This document shows, in pieces, positions 8,004 through 16,846 of a stretch of 64,000 bases of DNA. The notes under the pieces were generated by a model. That model was not told where the DNA came from and did no database searches. It was given only the letters and a program-made list of their open reading frames with translations. Source of the DNA: Paraglaciecola polaris LMG 21857 (GTDB lineage Bacteria > Pseudomonadota > Gammaproteobacteria > Enterobacterales > Alteromonadaceae); the NCBI RefSeq assembly GCF_000315055.1, contig NZ_BAER01000024.1, forward strand, positions 114,688-178,687, given 5' to 3'. Made by a program: the position numbers and the translations under genes. Each line of letters opens with the position of its first letter. Positions within the stretch are counted from its first letter, which is position 1.

Positions 8004-9887
8004 TTACTCTGGTGATTGAGCCGCATTAGCTTTGTTCGTTAAGTCAGCAGCAAAGTCCATGATGTGATACAGCATACTTTGCTCATTGGTACCGTTGACT
8101 AACAATGCAGCTGGGCCACTGGCGTAAACGCCAACATCTTCACCTGAATGCGTCTCAGAGGAAAATGGCACAAGCGCTTCTTGATGGTATCCCGTTGTAG
8201 TGGTGTCTATGTCAGCTAAGTCTTGTCGACCTGCTGCAATCTCAAGATTGTAGGCTTCATCAGCGTCCGTTTCGCTACCAAGGTTACGAAAACCTAAGCC
8301 GTTGGTGTAACCTAATGTGGTGTATGGCATATCATCGGCTGCAAGCGCGGGCATTTCCTCGCCAACATTGACCACTTTCCCTAAAATAGGGTTACCACGT
8401 TTAGGGTAACCAGCAATGGTAAATACATGACCATGATCCGCGGTCACCAATATTAAGGTTTCGCTTGGATCGGTATTATCGATAGCGCTTTGTACGGCAT
8501 TGGCAAATTCGATGGTGTCGGTTAACGCATTGTAAGCACTGCCAGCATGATGGCCGTGATCAATCCGCCCTGATTCCACCATCAAGAAGAATCCATCGTC
8601 GTTGTTATCTAGTATCTGAATCGCTTTCTTAGTCATTTGGCTAACTGAAGGTTCGCCAGCGACGTCATTTTTGCGGTCGGCTTCGTATTGCATGTGTGAC
8701 TCATTGAATAAGCCAAAAACGCGCTCGGTTGTTTCGGTATTAATGCCGTTGAAACCGGTTTCGTCCATGAGAAATACACCATTGGTGTATTTCTCTTGCC
8801 ACTCAGCGGTTAAGTCACGGCCGTCAGTGCGATCTCCTTCTATTTCACTTACGGCATCAGTGCTGTTAAACGCAGGATCTTTAGGTAAAAAGTGACGACG
8901 TCCGCCACCAAAAGCCACTTCGATACCATCTACATCAATACCGCTAATACGGGCTTCAAGGTTAGCCTCGAAGTTTACAAGTTGTTGGGCAATATCTTCA
9001 CAGCCAACGGTAATCGCTGCTTGAGGCATATCCGAAATATCTTCCCAGTTACGGTCAGCCGATTTTGCATAGGTCGCAGCGGGAGTCGCATGGGTGATAC
9101 GGGCAGTGGAGATAATACCCGTCGATTTACCCGCTATTTCAGCTAGCTCTAACGCGGTGATTAATTCATTACCTGCTACAGTAGAGCAGTCGCCACGTTC
9201 AATGTTTTCGTTAACACCAATTACGCCCACATCGGTTTTTACACCGCTCATCATAGCGGTCATTGTACCTGCTGAGTCCGGGGTTTGAGCATCGACATTA
9301 TAGGTTTTAGCTAAGCCTGAAAACGCCAGCTTATCGAAGCTAAGTTGGTTTTCCTCCCCTAGATTACCTTTGCGTTGACCATCGAGAATACGTGATGCGG
9401 TTACAGTTGAAATCCCCATACCGTCACCTACGAACAGGATGATATTTTTGGCACTGCCACGCAGGCTTGATATACTTTTAGCTGCTACTTGTGGCGTTGT
9501 GTCTGCTGTGCTTTTTGCCGCCGTTGTGTTGGTCGCATCTAACCAAGTTTGACGGGCAGCAGAGACTTCTTGCTGCCCGTCAATGAACCAGTCGTTGTTT
9601 ACATTGCTGAGTAATGCGCTGCTACTCACACTCGTAACGCCCGGTGTGCAAACATATTCTGTGGCGTTAATTTCTGTTGATTCGAGCGTACCACTGGCAT
9701 CTGCGTCGATACCTGATTCAATTTGTACACCACTATTTGGGCAATTTACATCGCCAGTCGCCAGCGCTGTTTGTACGATAAGGCTACTTGTACCGTTGCT
9801 TCCGTTTGTACCATCATCGCCATCATCCACACAGGCTGTCAAACCCATTACTGCAAGCGCAATTAAACTTAAATTTACGTTTTTCAT
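8004..9887 (-). CDS. Alkaline phosphatase, lipid-anchored, with EF-hand-like N-terminal extension
   Basis: 627 residues. Signal peptide with lipobox LTAC (Cys at about 19), then a flexible acidic GDDGTNGSNG stretch and a roughly 60-residue module. That module contains two cysteines and an EF-hand-like loop DADASGTLESTE, a pattern of calcium-binding surface modules. The alkaline phosphatase domain (about 145-620) keeps the PhoA-superfamily active site: FVGDGMG (metal Asp), TPDSAGT (phosphorylated Ser), VESGRIDHGHH, VTADHGHVF and ETHSGED. It should release phosphate from organic monoesters at the cell surface. It lies 13 bases downstream of a close paralogue and is probably cotranscribed from the Pho-box promoter. 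The catalytic domain is nearly colinear with the upstream copy, so tandem duplication followed by gain of an anchor is likely. Confidence 0.92.
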   Translation of the reverse strand: MKNVNLSLIALAVMGLTACVDDGDDGTNGSNGTSSLIVQTALATGDVNCPNSGVQIESGIDADASGTLESTEINATEYVCTPGVTSVSSSALLSNVNNDWFIDGQQEVSAARQTWLDATNTTAAKSTADTTPQVAAKSISSLRGSAKNIILFVGDGMGISTVTASRILDGQRKGNLGEENQLSFDKLAFSGLAKTYNVDAQTPDSAGTMTAMMSGVKTDVGVIGVNENIERGDCSTVAGNELITALELAEIAGKSTGIISTARITHATPAATYAKSADRNWEDISDMPQAAITVGCEDIAQQLVNFEANLEARISGIDVDGIEVAFGGGRRHFLPKDPAFNSTDAVSEIEGDRTDGRDLTAEWQEKYTNGVFLMDETGFNGINTETTERVFGLFNESHMQYEADRKNDVAGEPSVSQMTKKAIQILDNNDDGFFLMVESGRIDHGHHAGSAYNALTDTIEFANAVQSAIDNTDPSETLILVTADHGHVFTIAGYPKRGNPILGKVVNVGEEMPALAADDMPYTTLGYTNGLGFRNLGSETDADEAYNLEIAAGRQDLADIDTTTTGYHQEALVPFSSETHSGEDVGVYASGPAALLVNGTNEQSMLYHIMDFAADLTNKANAAQSPE

Positions 9888-9900
9888 ATTATTTCCCTAC

Positions 9901-11484
9901 CTATTCCTGAATTAAATCAAGCGCTTGTTCGATGATGTGAAATACAACGCTTTGCTCTATTACGCCCTGTACTAACTGCGAACCTGGGCCGCTAGCATGT
10001 AAGGCGACGTCTTCACCCGAATGAGTTTCTGAACTAAGTGGAATAAGTGCTTCTTGGTGATAACCCGAGGCCGTGGTATCCACGTTTGTGATATTCATAC
10101 GACCTGCAGCAATTTCTTGGTTGTAACTGGCATCAGCATCAGTTTCTGTTCCAAGATCCTGAAAGCCTAAACCATTGGTATAACCCAACGTCGTGTAGGG
10201 CATGTTATCAGCCGCTAATGCGGGCTCTGTTGCACCAACTGAAACCACCTTGCCTAATATAGGATTACCGCGTTTGGGATAACCAGCTATGGTGAATACG
10301 TGACCATGGTCAGCGGTGACCAAAATAAGCGTTTCTTCTGGATTGGTATTTTCCATTGCGGATTGAATTGCGTTTGATAACTCAATCGCATCCGTGAGTG
10401 CGTTATACGCGCTACCTGCATGGTGACCGTGATCAATGCGACCTGATTCAACCATAAGGAAAAATCCTTTTTCGTTGTTGTCTAACACATCGATCGCTTT
10501 AGTGGTCATCTCAGTCAATGATGGTTCACCTGCAACGTCATTAGCGCGATCGGTTTCGTATTGCATGTGTGACTCATTAAACAAACCAAATAGATGCTTT
10601 GTGTTAGCTGCATCCACTGCGTCAAAGCCAGTTTTATCCATAACATAAACGCCGTTGGCGTAAATATCTCGCCACTCTTGAGTCAGATCACGTGCGTCAG
10701 TGCGATCACCTTCCACTTCGCTGACGGCGTCAGCACTGTTAAATGCGGCGTCTTTGGGTAAAAAGTGACGACGACCGCCACCCATAACCACTTCAAGTCC
10801 GTCAACGTCAACGCCTTCGAAGCGTGCTTCTAAGTTACTTTCGAAGTGAACCAGTTGATCAGCAATATCTGTACACCCAGCAGCTACTGCAGCTTCTGGC
10901 ATATCTGATACATCTTCCCAGTTACGGTCAGCTGATTTTGCATAGGTTGCTGCGGGCGTAGCATGGGTAATACGAGCGGTAGAAATAACACCCGTTGCCA
11001 TGCCTTTAATCTCAGCTAATTCTAATGCGGTAGACACCTCATTACCTGCAACCGTCGCGCACTCACCGCGTTCAATATCCTCATTGACGCCGATTACACC
11101 TACATCGGTTTTGAGACCAGATATCATTGCTGTCATCGTACCTGCTGAATCTGGCGTTTGCGCATCAACATTGTAGGTTTTAACAAGCGCGGTATGCTGG
11201 AAAGACTCGAAGCTTAAGTAGCCTTCTTCGCCCGGATTGCCAGCCTGTTGCCCCTGTAAAATGCGTGCAGCGGTCAGCGTCGAAACACCCATGCCATCGC
11301 CAACAAATAAAATTACGTTTTTGGCTTTAAATTGATTATTTGTTTGTAATTTTGTGGCTAATTTGGTTTGTGCATCGGTGTACCAACTGCTGTCAGTCTG
11401 ATAAGTAGGTACGACGTCAGCGTGCAGCGCAGTGGAAACAGCGAATGCGAGTGCACTGGCTGTTGCGATCCAGTTTTTTTTCAT
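9901..11484 (-). CDS. Alkaline phosphatase, soluble secreted paralogue
   Basis: 527 residues with an ordinary Sec signal peptide (MKKNWIATASALAFAVSTALHA) and no lipobox. It has the same PhoA-superfamily residues as the downstream paralogue: VGDGMG, TPDSAGTMTA, VESGRIDHGHHAG, VTADHGHVF, ETHSGED. It is expected to be periplasmic or released and to hydrolyse phosphomonoesters during phosphate starvation. First gene of a two-gene operon; a three-repeat Pho box lies about 100 bases upstream. The two products share long identical runs such as ARITHATPAATYAKSADRNW, showing recent duplication or gene conversion. Confidence 0.93.
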   Translation of the reverse strand: MKKNWIATASALAFAVSTALHADVVPTYQTDSSWYTDAQTKLATKLQTNNQFKAKNVILFVGDGMGVSTLTAARILQGQQAGNPGEEGYLSFESFQHTALVKTYNVDAQTPDSAGTMTAMISGLKTDVGVIGVNEDIERGECATVAGNEVSTALELAEIKGMATGVISTARITHATPAATYAKSADRNWEDVSDMPEAAVAAGCTDIADQLVHFESNLEARFEGVDVDGLEVVMGGGRRHFLPKDAAFNSADAVSEVEGDRTDARDLTQEWRDIYANGVYVMDKTGFDAVDAANTKHLFGLFNESHMQYETDRANDVAGEPSLTEMTTKAIDVLDNNEKGFFLMVESGRIDHGHHAGSAYNALTDAIELSNAIQSAMENTNPEETLILVTADHGHVFTIAGYPKRGNPILGKVVSVGATEPALAADNMPYTTLGYTNGLGFQDLGTETDADASYNQEIAAGRMNITNVDTTASGYHQEALIPLSSETHSGEDVALHASGPGSQLVQGVIEQSVVFHIIEQALDLIQE

Positions 11485-11579
11485 GCTTATTATCCCGAAT
11501 TTGATGTGCTTTTGGTTGTTTTTGCTACTGGTGAGCCCAGTAACCGCAGAGCTAGGGTAAGGGAGTCATATGAATTATC

Positions 11580-11608
11580 GCTGACACTTTTTTGACAAAT
11601 TGGTGACG
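11580..11608 (-). promoter_or_regulatory. Pho box, three 7-bp repeats (PhoB site)
   Basis: On the minus strand three direct repeats CGTCACC, TGTCAAA and TGTCAGC occur with exactly four bases between them (AATT, then AAAG), an 11-bp period. This is the known PhoB-site architecture (CTGTCAT-type units separated by AT-rich tetramers). It points toward the alkaline phosphatase start codon about 95 bases away, and a weak -10-like TATGAC follows. PhoB activation under low phosphate is inferred. Confidence 0.7.
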
Positions 11609-11765
11609 TTAATAGGGCATTACTGTGGCAAATTTTTTAACGAATGATCAACGAGTGGAATAGCAGCGCACGAAAACAGCAAAGTTGTGGGTGTATTCTT
11701 AGCCGTAAATATACCCTTAAGGTTGCTCAGATGAAGGTAAATTTAGCGTGAAGGATGGCCTGAGC

Positions 11766-12521
11766 CTATGCTTGATTCTCTGCTTTTCTGCGCTTGAAAA
11801 AGGGATGTGCTGTTAGTTCTATTTTGTCTTGGGTTACCTTCAGAATACTGCCTTGATCGTACCAATCCCCTAATACTATACGCTTAGCGGGTAAGCCATT
11901 TACATTGAAATTATGAATAGCGGGGCGATGAGTGTGCCCATGTATCAAACGTTGCACGTCGAAACGCTGCATAGTGTCTTCTACTTCCTGCTGGGTGACG
12001 TCCATGATTTCCGTGCTTAGCTGCTTTTGATTTTCTTTGCTTGTAGCTCGTCCGTTATCCGCTATTTTCTGACGAGTGGACAAAGGCAGGCATAGTACTA
12101 ATCTTGGCCACCACCAACCTCGGGCTTTGCGTCGGAATTTTTGATAGGCCACGTCTCGGGTACAGAGTTCGTCACCGTGGGTTATTAAGGTTGGTATGCC
12201 ATATAAATCAACGACAACCTGTTCAGGTAAAAGCGAAAACCCAGCCTGGGTAGCAAAACGCTGGCGTATTAAAAAATCACGATTACCATGAATAAAATAA
12301 ATCTTAACCCCGCTGTCAGCCACCCGTTTAAACTCCCGGGCGATTGCTTGGTTAAAAGGGGTTTGATTGTCATCACCTATCCAGACTTCGAACAGATCAC
12401 CCAACACGTATAACGCATCAGCTTGAAGAGCGTCGTGCTGCAAAAACTGAAACAAACATTGACTAATGTCTTCGCGTTCAGCTGACAAGTGTAAATCGGC
12501 AATAAAATAGCTAAATGACAT
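11766..12521 (-). CDS. lpxH: UDP-2,3-diacylglucosamine diphosphatase
   Basis: 251 residues, calcineurin-like metallophosphatase. It cleaves UDP-2,3-diacylglucosamine to lipid X plus UMP at the inner-membrane surface in lipid A synthesis. Metal-binding motifs are all visible: IADLHLS near the N-terminus, YVLGDLFEVWIGDD, FIHGNRDFLI, THGDELCT and GHTHRPAIH near residue 195. The length matches E. coli LpxH. It follows ppiB on the same strand, with cysS divergent, the same neighbourhood as in E. coli. Confidence 0.95.
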   Translation of the reverse strand: MSFSYFIADLHLSAEREDISQCLFQFLQHDALQADALYVLGDLFEVWIGDDNQTPFNQAIAREFKRVADSGVKIYFIHGNRDFLIRQRFATQAGFSLLPEQVVVDLYGIPTLITHGDELCTRDVAYQKFRRKARGWWWPRLVLCLPLSTRQKIADNGRATSKENQKQLSTEIMDVTQQEVEDTMQRFDVQRLIHGHTHRPAIHNFNVNGLPAKRIVLGDWYDQGSILKVTQDKIELTAHPFFKRRKAENQA

Positions 12522-12538
12522 ACAGTAGGGCTCGATAT

Positions 12539-12565
12539 GAGGCTTATTCAGAATAAATAAGCCTC
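12539..12565. other. Intergenic hairpin between ppiB and lpxH
   Basis: A perfect 10-bp inverted repeat GAGGCTTATT / AATAAGCCTC around a 7-base loop sits in the 54-base gap between the two genes. There is no T tract, so it is not a standard terminator. It could be an RNA stability or processing element that uncouples the two cistrons, but function is unknown. Confidence 0.5.
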
Positions 12566-12575
12566 GATAATGGGA

Positions 12576-13070
12576 TTATTCGCTTATTTCAACTTTTTGA
12601 ATAACCACATCTTCAACAGGTACATCTTGATGATAACCTGAGTTACCTGTTTTCACGTCTTTGATTTTGTTTACCACGTCCATACCGTCAGTCACTTTGG
12701 CAAATACGCAGTAACCCCAACCGTCGCCAGATTCGCTGCGGAAGTTTAAGAAGCTGTTGTTCGCCACATTGATGAAAAACTGTGAGCTAGCTGAATGAGG
12801 CTCGTTTGTGCGTGCCATTGCTAACGTACCAATTTCGTTGGCCAAACCGTTGTTTGCTTCGTTTTTGATGGTCGCTTTAGTTGTTTTTTGCTCCATACCC
12901 GGCTCAAATCCGCCGCCTTGAACCATAAAACCATCAATAACACGATGGAAAATGGTGTTGTCGTAGAAACCTTCTTTAGCATAACTTAGAAAGTTAGCAA
13001 CGGTTTCAGGCGCCTTGTCTGTGAAAAGCTCGATGCTTACCGCACCGTAATTAGTATGAATTGTGACCAT
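12576..13070 (-). CDS. ppiB: Peptidyl-prolyl cis-trans isomerase B (cyclophilin)
   Basis: 164 residues from the ATG at 13070, chosen because GAGGG lies just upstream and the product begins MVTIHTNYG like known cytoplasmic PpiB; an upstream in-frame start at 13112 would add 14 unlike residues. Cyclophilin signatures are visible: [18 protein letters not shown] (catalytic Arg), [18 protein letters not shown] and [15 protein letters not shown]. No signal peptide, so it acts in the cytoplasm on proline peptide bonds. It is upstream of lpxH on the same strand and divergent from cysS (186-base spacer). Confidence 0.95.
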   Translation of the reverse strand: MVTIHTNYGAVSIELFTDKAPETVANFLSYAKEGFYDNTIFHRVIDGFMVQGGGFEPGMEQKTTKATIKNEANNGLANEIGTLAMARTNEPHSASSQFFINVANNSFLNFRSESGDGWGYCVFAKVTDGMDVVNKIKDVKTGNSGYHQDVPVEDVVIQKVEISE

Positions 13071-13255
13071 TATAATGCCCTCAGATAAACCATAAAAATA
13101 AAAGTACGTCATTCTAACGTAAAGCGAAGCGCTTTTTAAGCAGTTGATTCATATTGATTAATGCGAGGTGGGTGACTCAGTGATAGAATCGGCCTTTGGG
13201 TGTGCATTCGCGCGCCAATTTATAGACTCATTTATTATCAATAGGAAGCCGGTTA

Positions 13256-14650
13256 ATGCTGCACATATACAACACACTGACTCGACAAAAAGAGCTTTTC
13301 ACGCCTTTACATGAATCGAAAGTAGGGTTGTACGTGTGCGGTATCACAGTGTACGACTTGTCACACATGGGACACGCTAGAACGTACTTGAGTTTTGACT
13401 TGATGGTACGTTTTTTACGTCACAAAGGGTACGAAGTGAATTACGTACGTAATATCACCGATATCGACGACAAAATTATTCAGCGCGCCAATGACAATAA
13501 TGAAACCACCAGTGAATTAACTGCGCGTACCATTGCCATGATGCATGAAGACTTTGCTGCCATTAACTTGCTGCCTCCTGATATTGAGCCTCGTGTTACC
13601 ACTCATATGCCTGAAATTATCGCCATCATCGAACGTTTAATCGCTAACGGCCATGCCTATCAAGCTAAGTCCGGCGATGTGTTGTTCGACGTCAGTTCCT
13701 ACCGTGATTACGGTAAGTTGAGCAAACAAGATTTAGAGCAACTCAATATGGGATCGCGTGTGGATGTCGATAACGACAAAGACGATCCCATGGACTTTGT
13801 ACTATGGAAGTCGGTTAAACCAGGCGAGCCAAGTTGGGCATCACCTTGGGGAAAAGGTCGCCCAGGCTGGCATATCGAGTGTTCTGCCATGAATCAAAAA
13901 CACTTGGGTGAGCATTTTGATATACACGGTGGTGGCTCTGATTTGATTTTTCCACACCATGAGAATGAAGTCGCTCAGTCATGCTGTGCTTATAACACTC
14001 CTTACGTAAATTACTGGGTGCACACCGGTATGGTACAAGTGGATAGTGAGAAAATGTCTAAATCCCTTGGCAACTTTTTCACTTTACGTGATGTACTGAA
14101 GCAACATGATTCAGAAACCTTACGTTACTTCTTAATGTCTGCCCATTACCGCAGCCAGTTAAGTTACTCAGAAGGTAATATCACCCAAGCGCGCAGCGCA
14201 CTTGAGCGTTTATATACCGCGCTGCGTGACGTGGTGGCAAGTGACAAGGTAGATATGCAAAGTGGTGATTATCTTGTGCGCTTTGATAAAGCGATGGATG
14301 ACGACTTTAATACACCTGAAGCCATGGCTGTGTTGTTTGATTTAGCGCGGGGAATTAATAAAGCCAAAACTGAAGGTGAAAGCGGGGCTGAGCGGGCAAG
14401 TAACTTAGCCGGAATATTGCTTAACTTAGGGCAGGTGTTAGGTATTTTGCAACGTAGCCCTAATGATTATTTGCAAGGTGATGAGCAAGGCGGCGATGAA
14501 AGCGCGCAAGTTGAAGCGCTCATTAAAGCGCGAAATGATGCTCGCTCGGCCAAAGATTGGCCCGCAGCTGACGCTGCTCGTGATGCGCTAAATGCGCTGA
14601 ATATCGTGTTAGAAGATGGGCCAAATGGCACCACCTGGCGCAAAGGCTAA
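13256..14650 (+). CDS. cysS: Cysteine--tRNA ligase
   Basis: 464 residues, the normal size. Class I synthetase with the zinc ligand Cys28 in YVCGITVYD, the HIGH-type motif HMGHA (about 37-41), WHIECSAM and HPHHENE-like [11 protein letters not shown] contributing zinc ligands, and KMSKS at 266-270. The C-terminal DALR and anticodon-binding regions complete the protein. It charges tRNA-Cys in the cytoplasm. ATG 13256 follows AGGAAG. It is divergent from ppiB and followed by a strong terminator. Confidence 0.97.
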   Translation: MLHIYNTLTRQKELFTPLHESKVGLYVCGITVYDLSHMGHARTYLSFDLMVRFLRHKGYEVNYVRNITDIDDKIIQRANDNNETTSELTARTIAMMHEDFAAINLLPPDIEPRVTTHMPEIIAIIERLIANGHAYQAKSGDVLFDVSSYRDYGKLSKQDLEQLNMGSRVDVDNDKDDPMDFVLWKSVKPGEPSWASPWGKGRPGWHIECSAMNQKHLGEHFDIHGGGSDLIFPHHENEVAQSCCAYNTPYVNYWVHTGMVQVDSEKMSKSLGNFFTLRDVLKQHDSETLRYFLMSAHYRSQLSYSEGNITQARSALERLYTALRDVVASDKVDMQSGDYLVRFDKAMDDDFNTPEAMAVLFDLARGINKAKTEGESGAERASNLAGILLNLGQVLGILQRSPNDYLQGDEQGGDESAQVEALIKARNDARSAKDWPAADAARDALNALNIVLEDGPNGTTWRKG

Positions 14651-14694
14651 GTCAACATCTATGACTTGAGCTTCATGTTTACATTTTAAATGCA

Positions 14695-14726
14695 AAAAAG
14701 GTGAACAGACCACTGTTCACCTTTTT
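14695..14726. terminator. Bidirectional terminator after cysS
   Basis: A 14-bp perfect stem AAAAAGGTGAACAG / CTGTTCACCTTTTT around the loop ACCA. It ends in five T on the plus strand and, read backwards, five T on the minus strand. It serves cysS and the convergent SMP-30-like gene ending at 14791. Confidence 0.93.
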
Positions 14727-14790
14727 ATTTAACGGTTTTTGAAGGTGTAAATGGCGACTTATAAGGTTAATAGCTGCGTTAAGACTTGAA

Positions 14791-15882
14791 TTATTGGAGA
14801 TGAATAATAGATAAAGTATGGGGCGCATCAGCTTGACTGTTAACCATTTCAGGGCTATCAAAAACAGCGTCAAAGTTCATAATTATCATATCCTTACCAC
14901 GAATAATAAGCTCCGATGCGGCATCAATTTCGCCTGTTGCACCATTGGTATCACCGTTTTGTGCAATCAGCGCACGGTCACCCTGCATGTCTATGCTATA
15001 TATGGCGTTAGCAAACAAGTCAGTCACATAAAGTTTATTAGTACGCTTATCCCATTTTATGCCGTCTGTAGCGCGCATACCATCGTTGAACAAGCGCGTC
15101 TCAACCTTGTTATTGTATTTGTCCATAGTCGTTTTCAGTACTGACCCATCTTCCATTATGGTGGTATAAATATTACCAACACCATCAATGGTTAGTCCGT
15201 TTGCGCCAAATTTGAGTTTGCCACTTGATATGAAACGTTCAAACAAATGTTTGTCGTGAATTCGGTTGCTAATAAAAGGTTCGATATGCGCCGGACGGTC
15301 AGCGGATAATTCAGCCAAGTTGAGCTTATAGATACCACTAATTGTTTTACCATCTTGAACTTTGAGTACAGTATCAGAGACAAACAAATCACACCCTTTA
15401 AATACCAAACCATTTGGGAAAAGCAAGCCGCTGGCGACCACATCTGTACTAACGGCTTTCCCCTCTACTACGTTGATACGTAAAATACGCGACTTGTATT
15501 GATCGTTAAACCACATTTGCATATCCGCCACATACGCATTGCCGTCGGGTCCAAAAGCAATTCCCATTGGCGCAACCTTGCCTGTGGTGGGCTCCATATC
15601 CGCATCAGTAAATGTGTACCAAGTGCTCAACTTATTATCTTTGTCCACTTTGCCTATCGTTGGTAAAGCGGGAGTTGTCATTAATCCAGCTTTGATTAAT
15701 GTATCGTTGTGGAAGTTAGGAGATGTGAAGTAAATATTGCCGTGGCTATCTAGATCACTGCTAGCCGGAGAATTAAAAGTGTTAGGCAATGTCATTAATA
15801 ACCCAGCAGACTGTTTTGCAAAAACACTCTGCAGCCCAAGCAAACTGATAATCAGTAACGTTAATCTAAATATAGAACTCAT
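14791..15882 (-). CDS. Secreted SMP-30/gluconolactonase-like beta-propeller protein
   Basis: 363 residues with a Sec signal peptide (MSSIFRLTLLIISLLGLQSVFA). The mature protein shows repeated propeller strands of the type SDLDSHGNIYFTS, GIAFGPDGNAYVAD, NGLVFKGCDLFVSD, NGLTIDGVGNIYTT and DGIKWDKRTNKLYVTD. This is the pattern of the SMP-30/gluconolactonase/LRE-like or strictosidine-synthase-like superfamily, whose members often are calcium-dependent lactonases. The substrate is not deducible. It is not in the catabolic operon just upstream: a 351-base gap separates it from leuD, so a link would be inference. Confidence 0.7.
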   Translation of the reverse strand: MSSIFRLTLLIISLLGLQSVFAKQSAGLLMTLPNTFNSPASSDLDSHGNIYFTSPNFHNDTLIKAGLMTTPALPTIGKVDKDNKLSTWYTFTDADMEPTTGKVAPMGIAFGPDGNAYVADMQMWFNDQYKSRILRINVVEGKAVSTDVVASGLLFPNGLVFKGCDLFVSDTVLKVQDGKTISGIYKLNLAELSADRPAHIEPFISNRIHDKHLFERFISSGKLKFGANGLTIDGVGNIYTTIMEDGSVLKTTMDKYNNKVETRLFNDGMRATDGIKWDKRTNKLYVTDLFANAIYSIDMQGDRALIAQNGDTNGATGEIDAASELIIRGKDMIIMNFDAVFDSPEMVNSQADAPHTLSIIHLQ

Positions 15883-16233
15883 TTTTTGTTTCCTACCTAT
15901 TGTTTTACAAGTAGCCAGTAGCTTACATCCTGCTTATTATCTTTATAATCCACGTTTTAACTGAATTAGAATATAGTTTCTATTGATAATGTGTGAATTC
16001 GCAAAGACCTACTAACGTACCTCAATTGGACGAGATGCCGTGCAAAATGAGTGGATTCTGGTGGGTTGTCAATACATGACCTTTGAGCTTCACGCCAGTG
16101 TTTAATGGCGTCTGCAATTTATCAGGTGGGCATGGAGGGAGCAATTTGATTAGTCTAATACGTATTGATTACTGATTGAAACGGGCTAACGGATAAGCAC
16201 TAACCCTTTGTTATTTCAGCGTAAATATTAACC
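15883..16233. other. Intergenic region, no gene seen
   Basis: 351 bases between the SMP-30-like gene and leuD, both minus strand. It should hold the promoter of the SMP-30-like gene and the 3' end of the catabolic operon. I found no convincing sigma-54 element, terminator with T tract, RNA gene or open frame here. A GGTAGGAAAC ribosome binding site lies before the ATG at 15882. Confidence 0.5.
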
Positions 16234-16836
16234 TTAGGCTAGCCAGCTTGGTATAGTGTCTTCGTGCTCGACGATAAGTGACGAGAGTATTAAAGATTGA
16301 TCTATCATATCTCTGCCAGAGATAAGATTTTCTTTATGATGTTTTTCGATGGTAAACGGATACGTATTGTCGCCCTCGGTTACCGCTTGTGCCGGTAAAT
16401 CAACACGTAATTGCGTATCCGGTTTTGCTTCAATCATCTGCGCTAGGTATTTTATGTCGTCTTTGTTTAATACAATTGGCACGATTAAATTATTGATACA
16501 GTTTGCGTAGAATATATCGGCAAAACTGGGGGCAATAATCACTTTAAATCCGAAGTCTGCTAGCGCCCAAGGAGCATGCTCTCGACTTGACCCACAACCA
16601 AAATTTTCCCCGGCTAACAGGATTTCAGCACCTTTATATTGTGGTAGGTTAAGGATGAAATCTGCTGCGAGTTGGGTGCCTTGTGCGTCGGAATAGCGCC
16701 AGTCGTGAAATAAGTGTTTTCCGTAGCCAGTTCGAGTAACACCCGTTAGAAACTGCTTAGGCAATAGCTGGTCTGTGTCAACGTTGGCTTTTAAAAAAGG
16801 CAGAGCGTTAGCGTGTAAAACTGAAAAACCTGACAT
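16234..16836 (-). CDS. leuD: Aconitase-family isomerase/hydratase small subunit (LeuD type)
   Basis: 200 residues, swivel domain of isopropylmalate isomerase. Signatures: ANVDTDQLLPKQFL, the substrate loop GENFGCGSSREHAPWAL and FADIFYANCINNLI. With LeuC it forms a heterodimer that isomerises 2-isopropylmalate in leucine synthesis; LeuCD-type enzymes also interconvert citraconate and (R)-citramalate. ATG 16836 follows AGGAG and lies 10 bases after leuC. Last gene of a nine-gene catabolic operon without leuA or leuB, so a catabolic hydratase role is at least as likely as leucine synthesis. Family is certain; pathway is inferred. Confidence 0.85.
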   Translation of the reverse strand: MSGFSVLHANALPFLKANVDTDQLLPKQFLTGVTRTGYGKHLFHDWRYSDAQGTQLAADFILNLPQYKGAEILLAGENFGCGSSREHAPWALADFGFKVIIAPSFADIFYANCINNLIVPIVLNKDDIKYLAQMIEAKPDTQLRVDLPAQAVTEGDNTYPFTIEKHHKENLISGRDMIDQSLILSSLIVEHEDTIPSWLA

Positions 16837-16846
16837 TTTTATGCTC

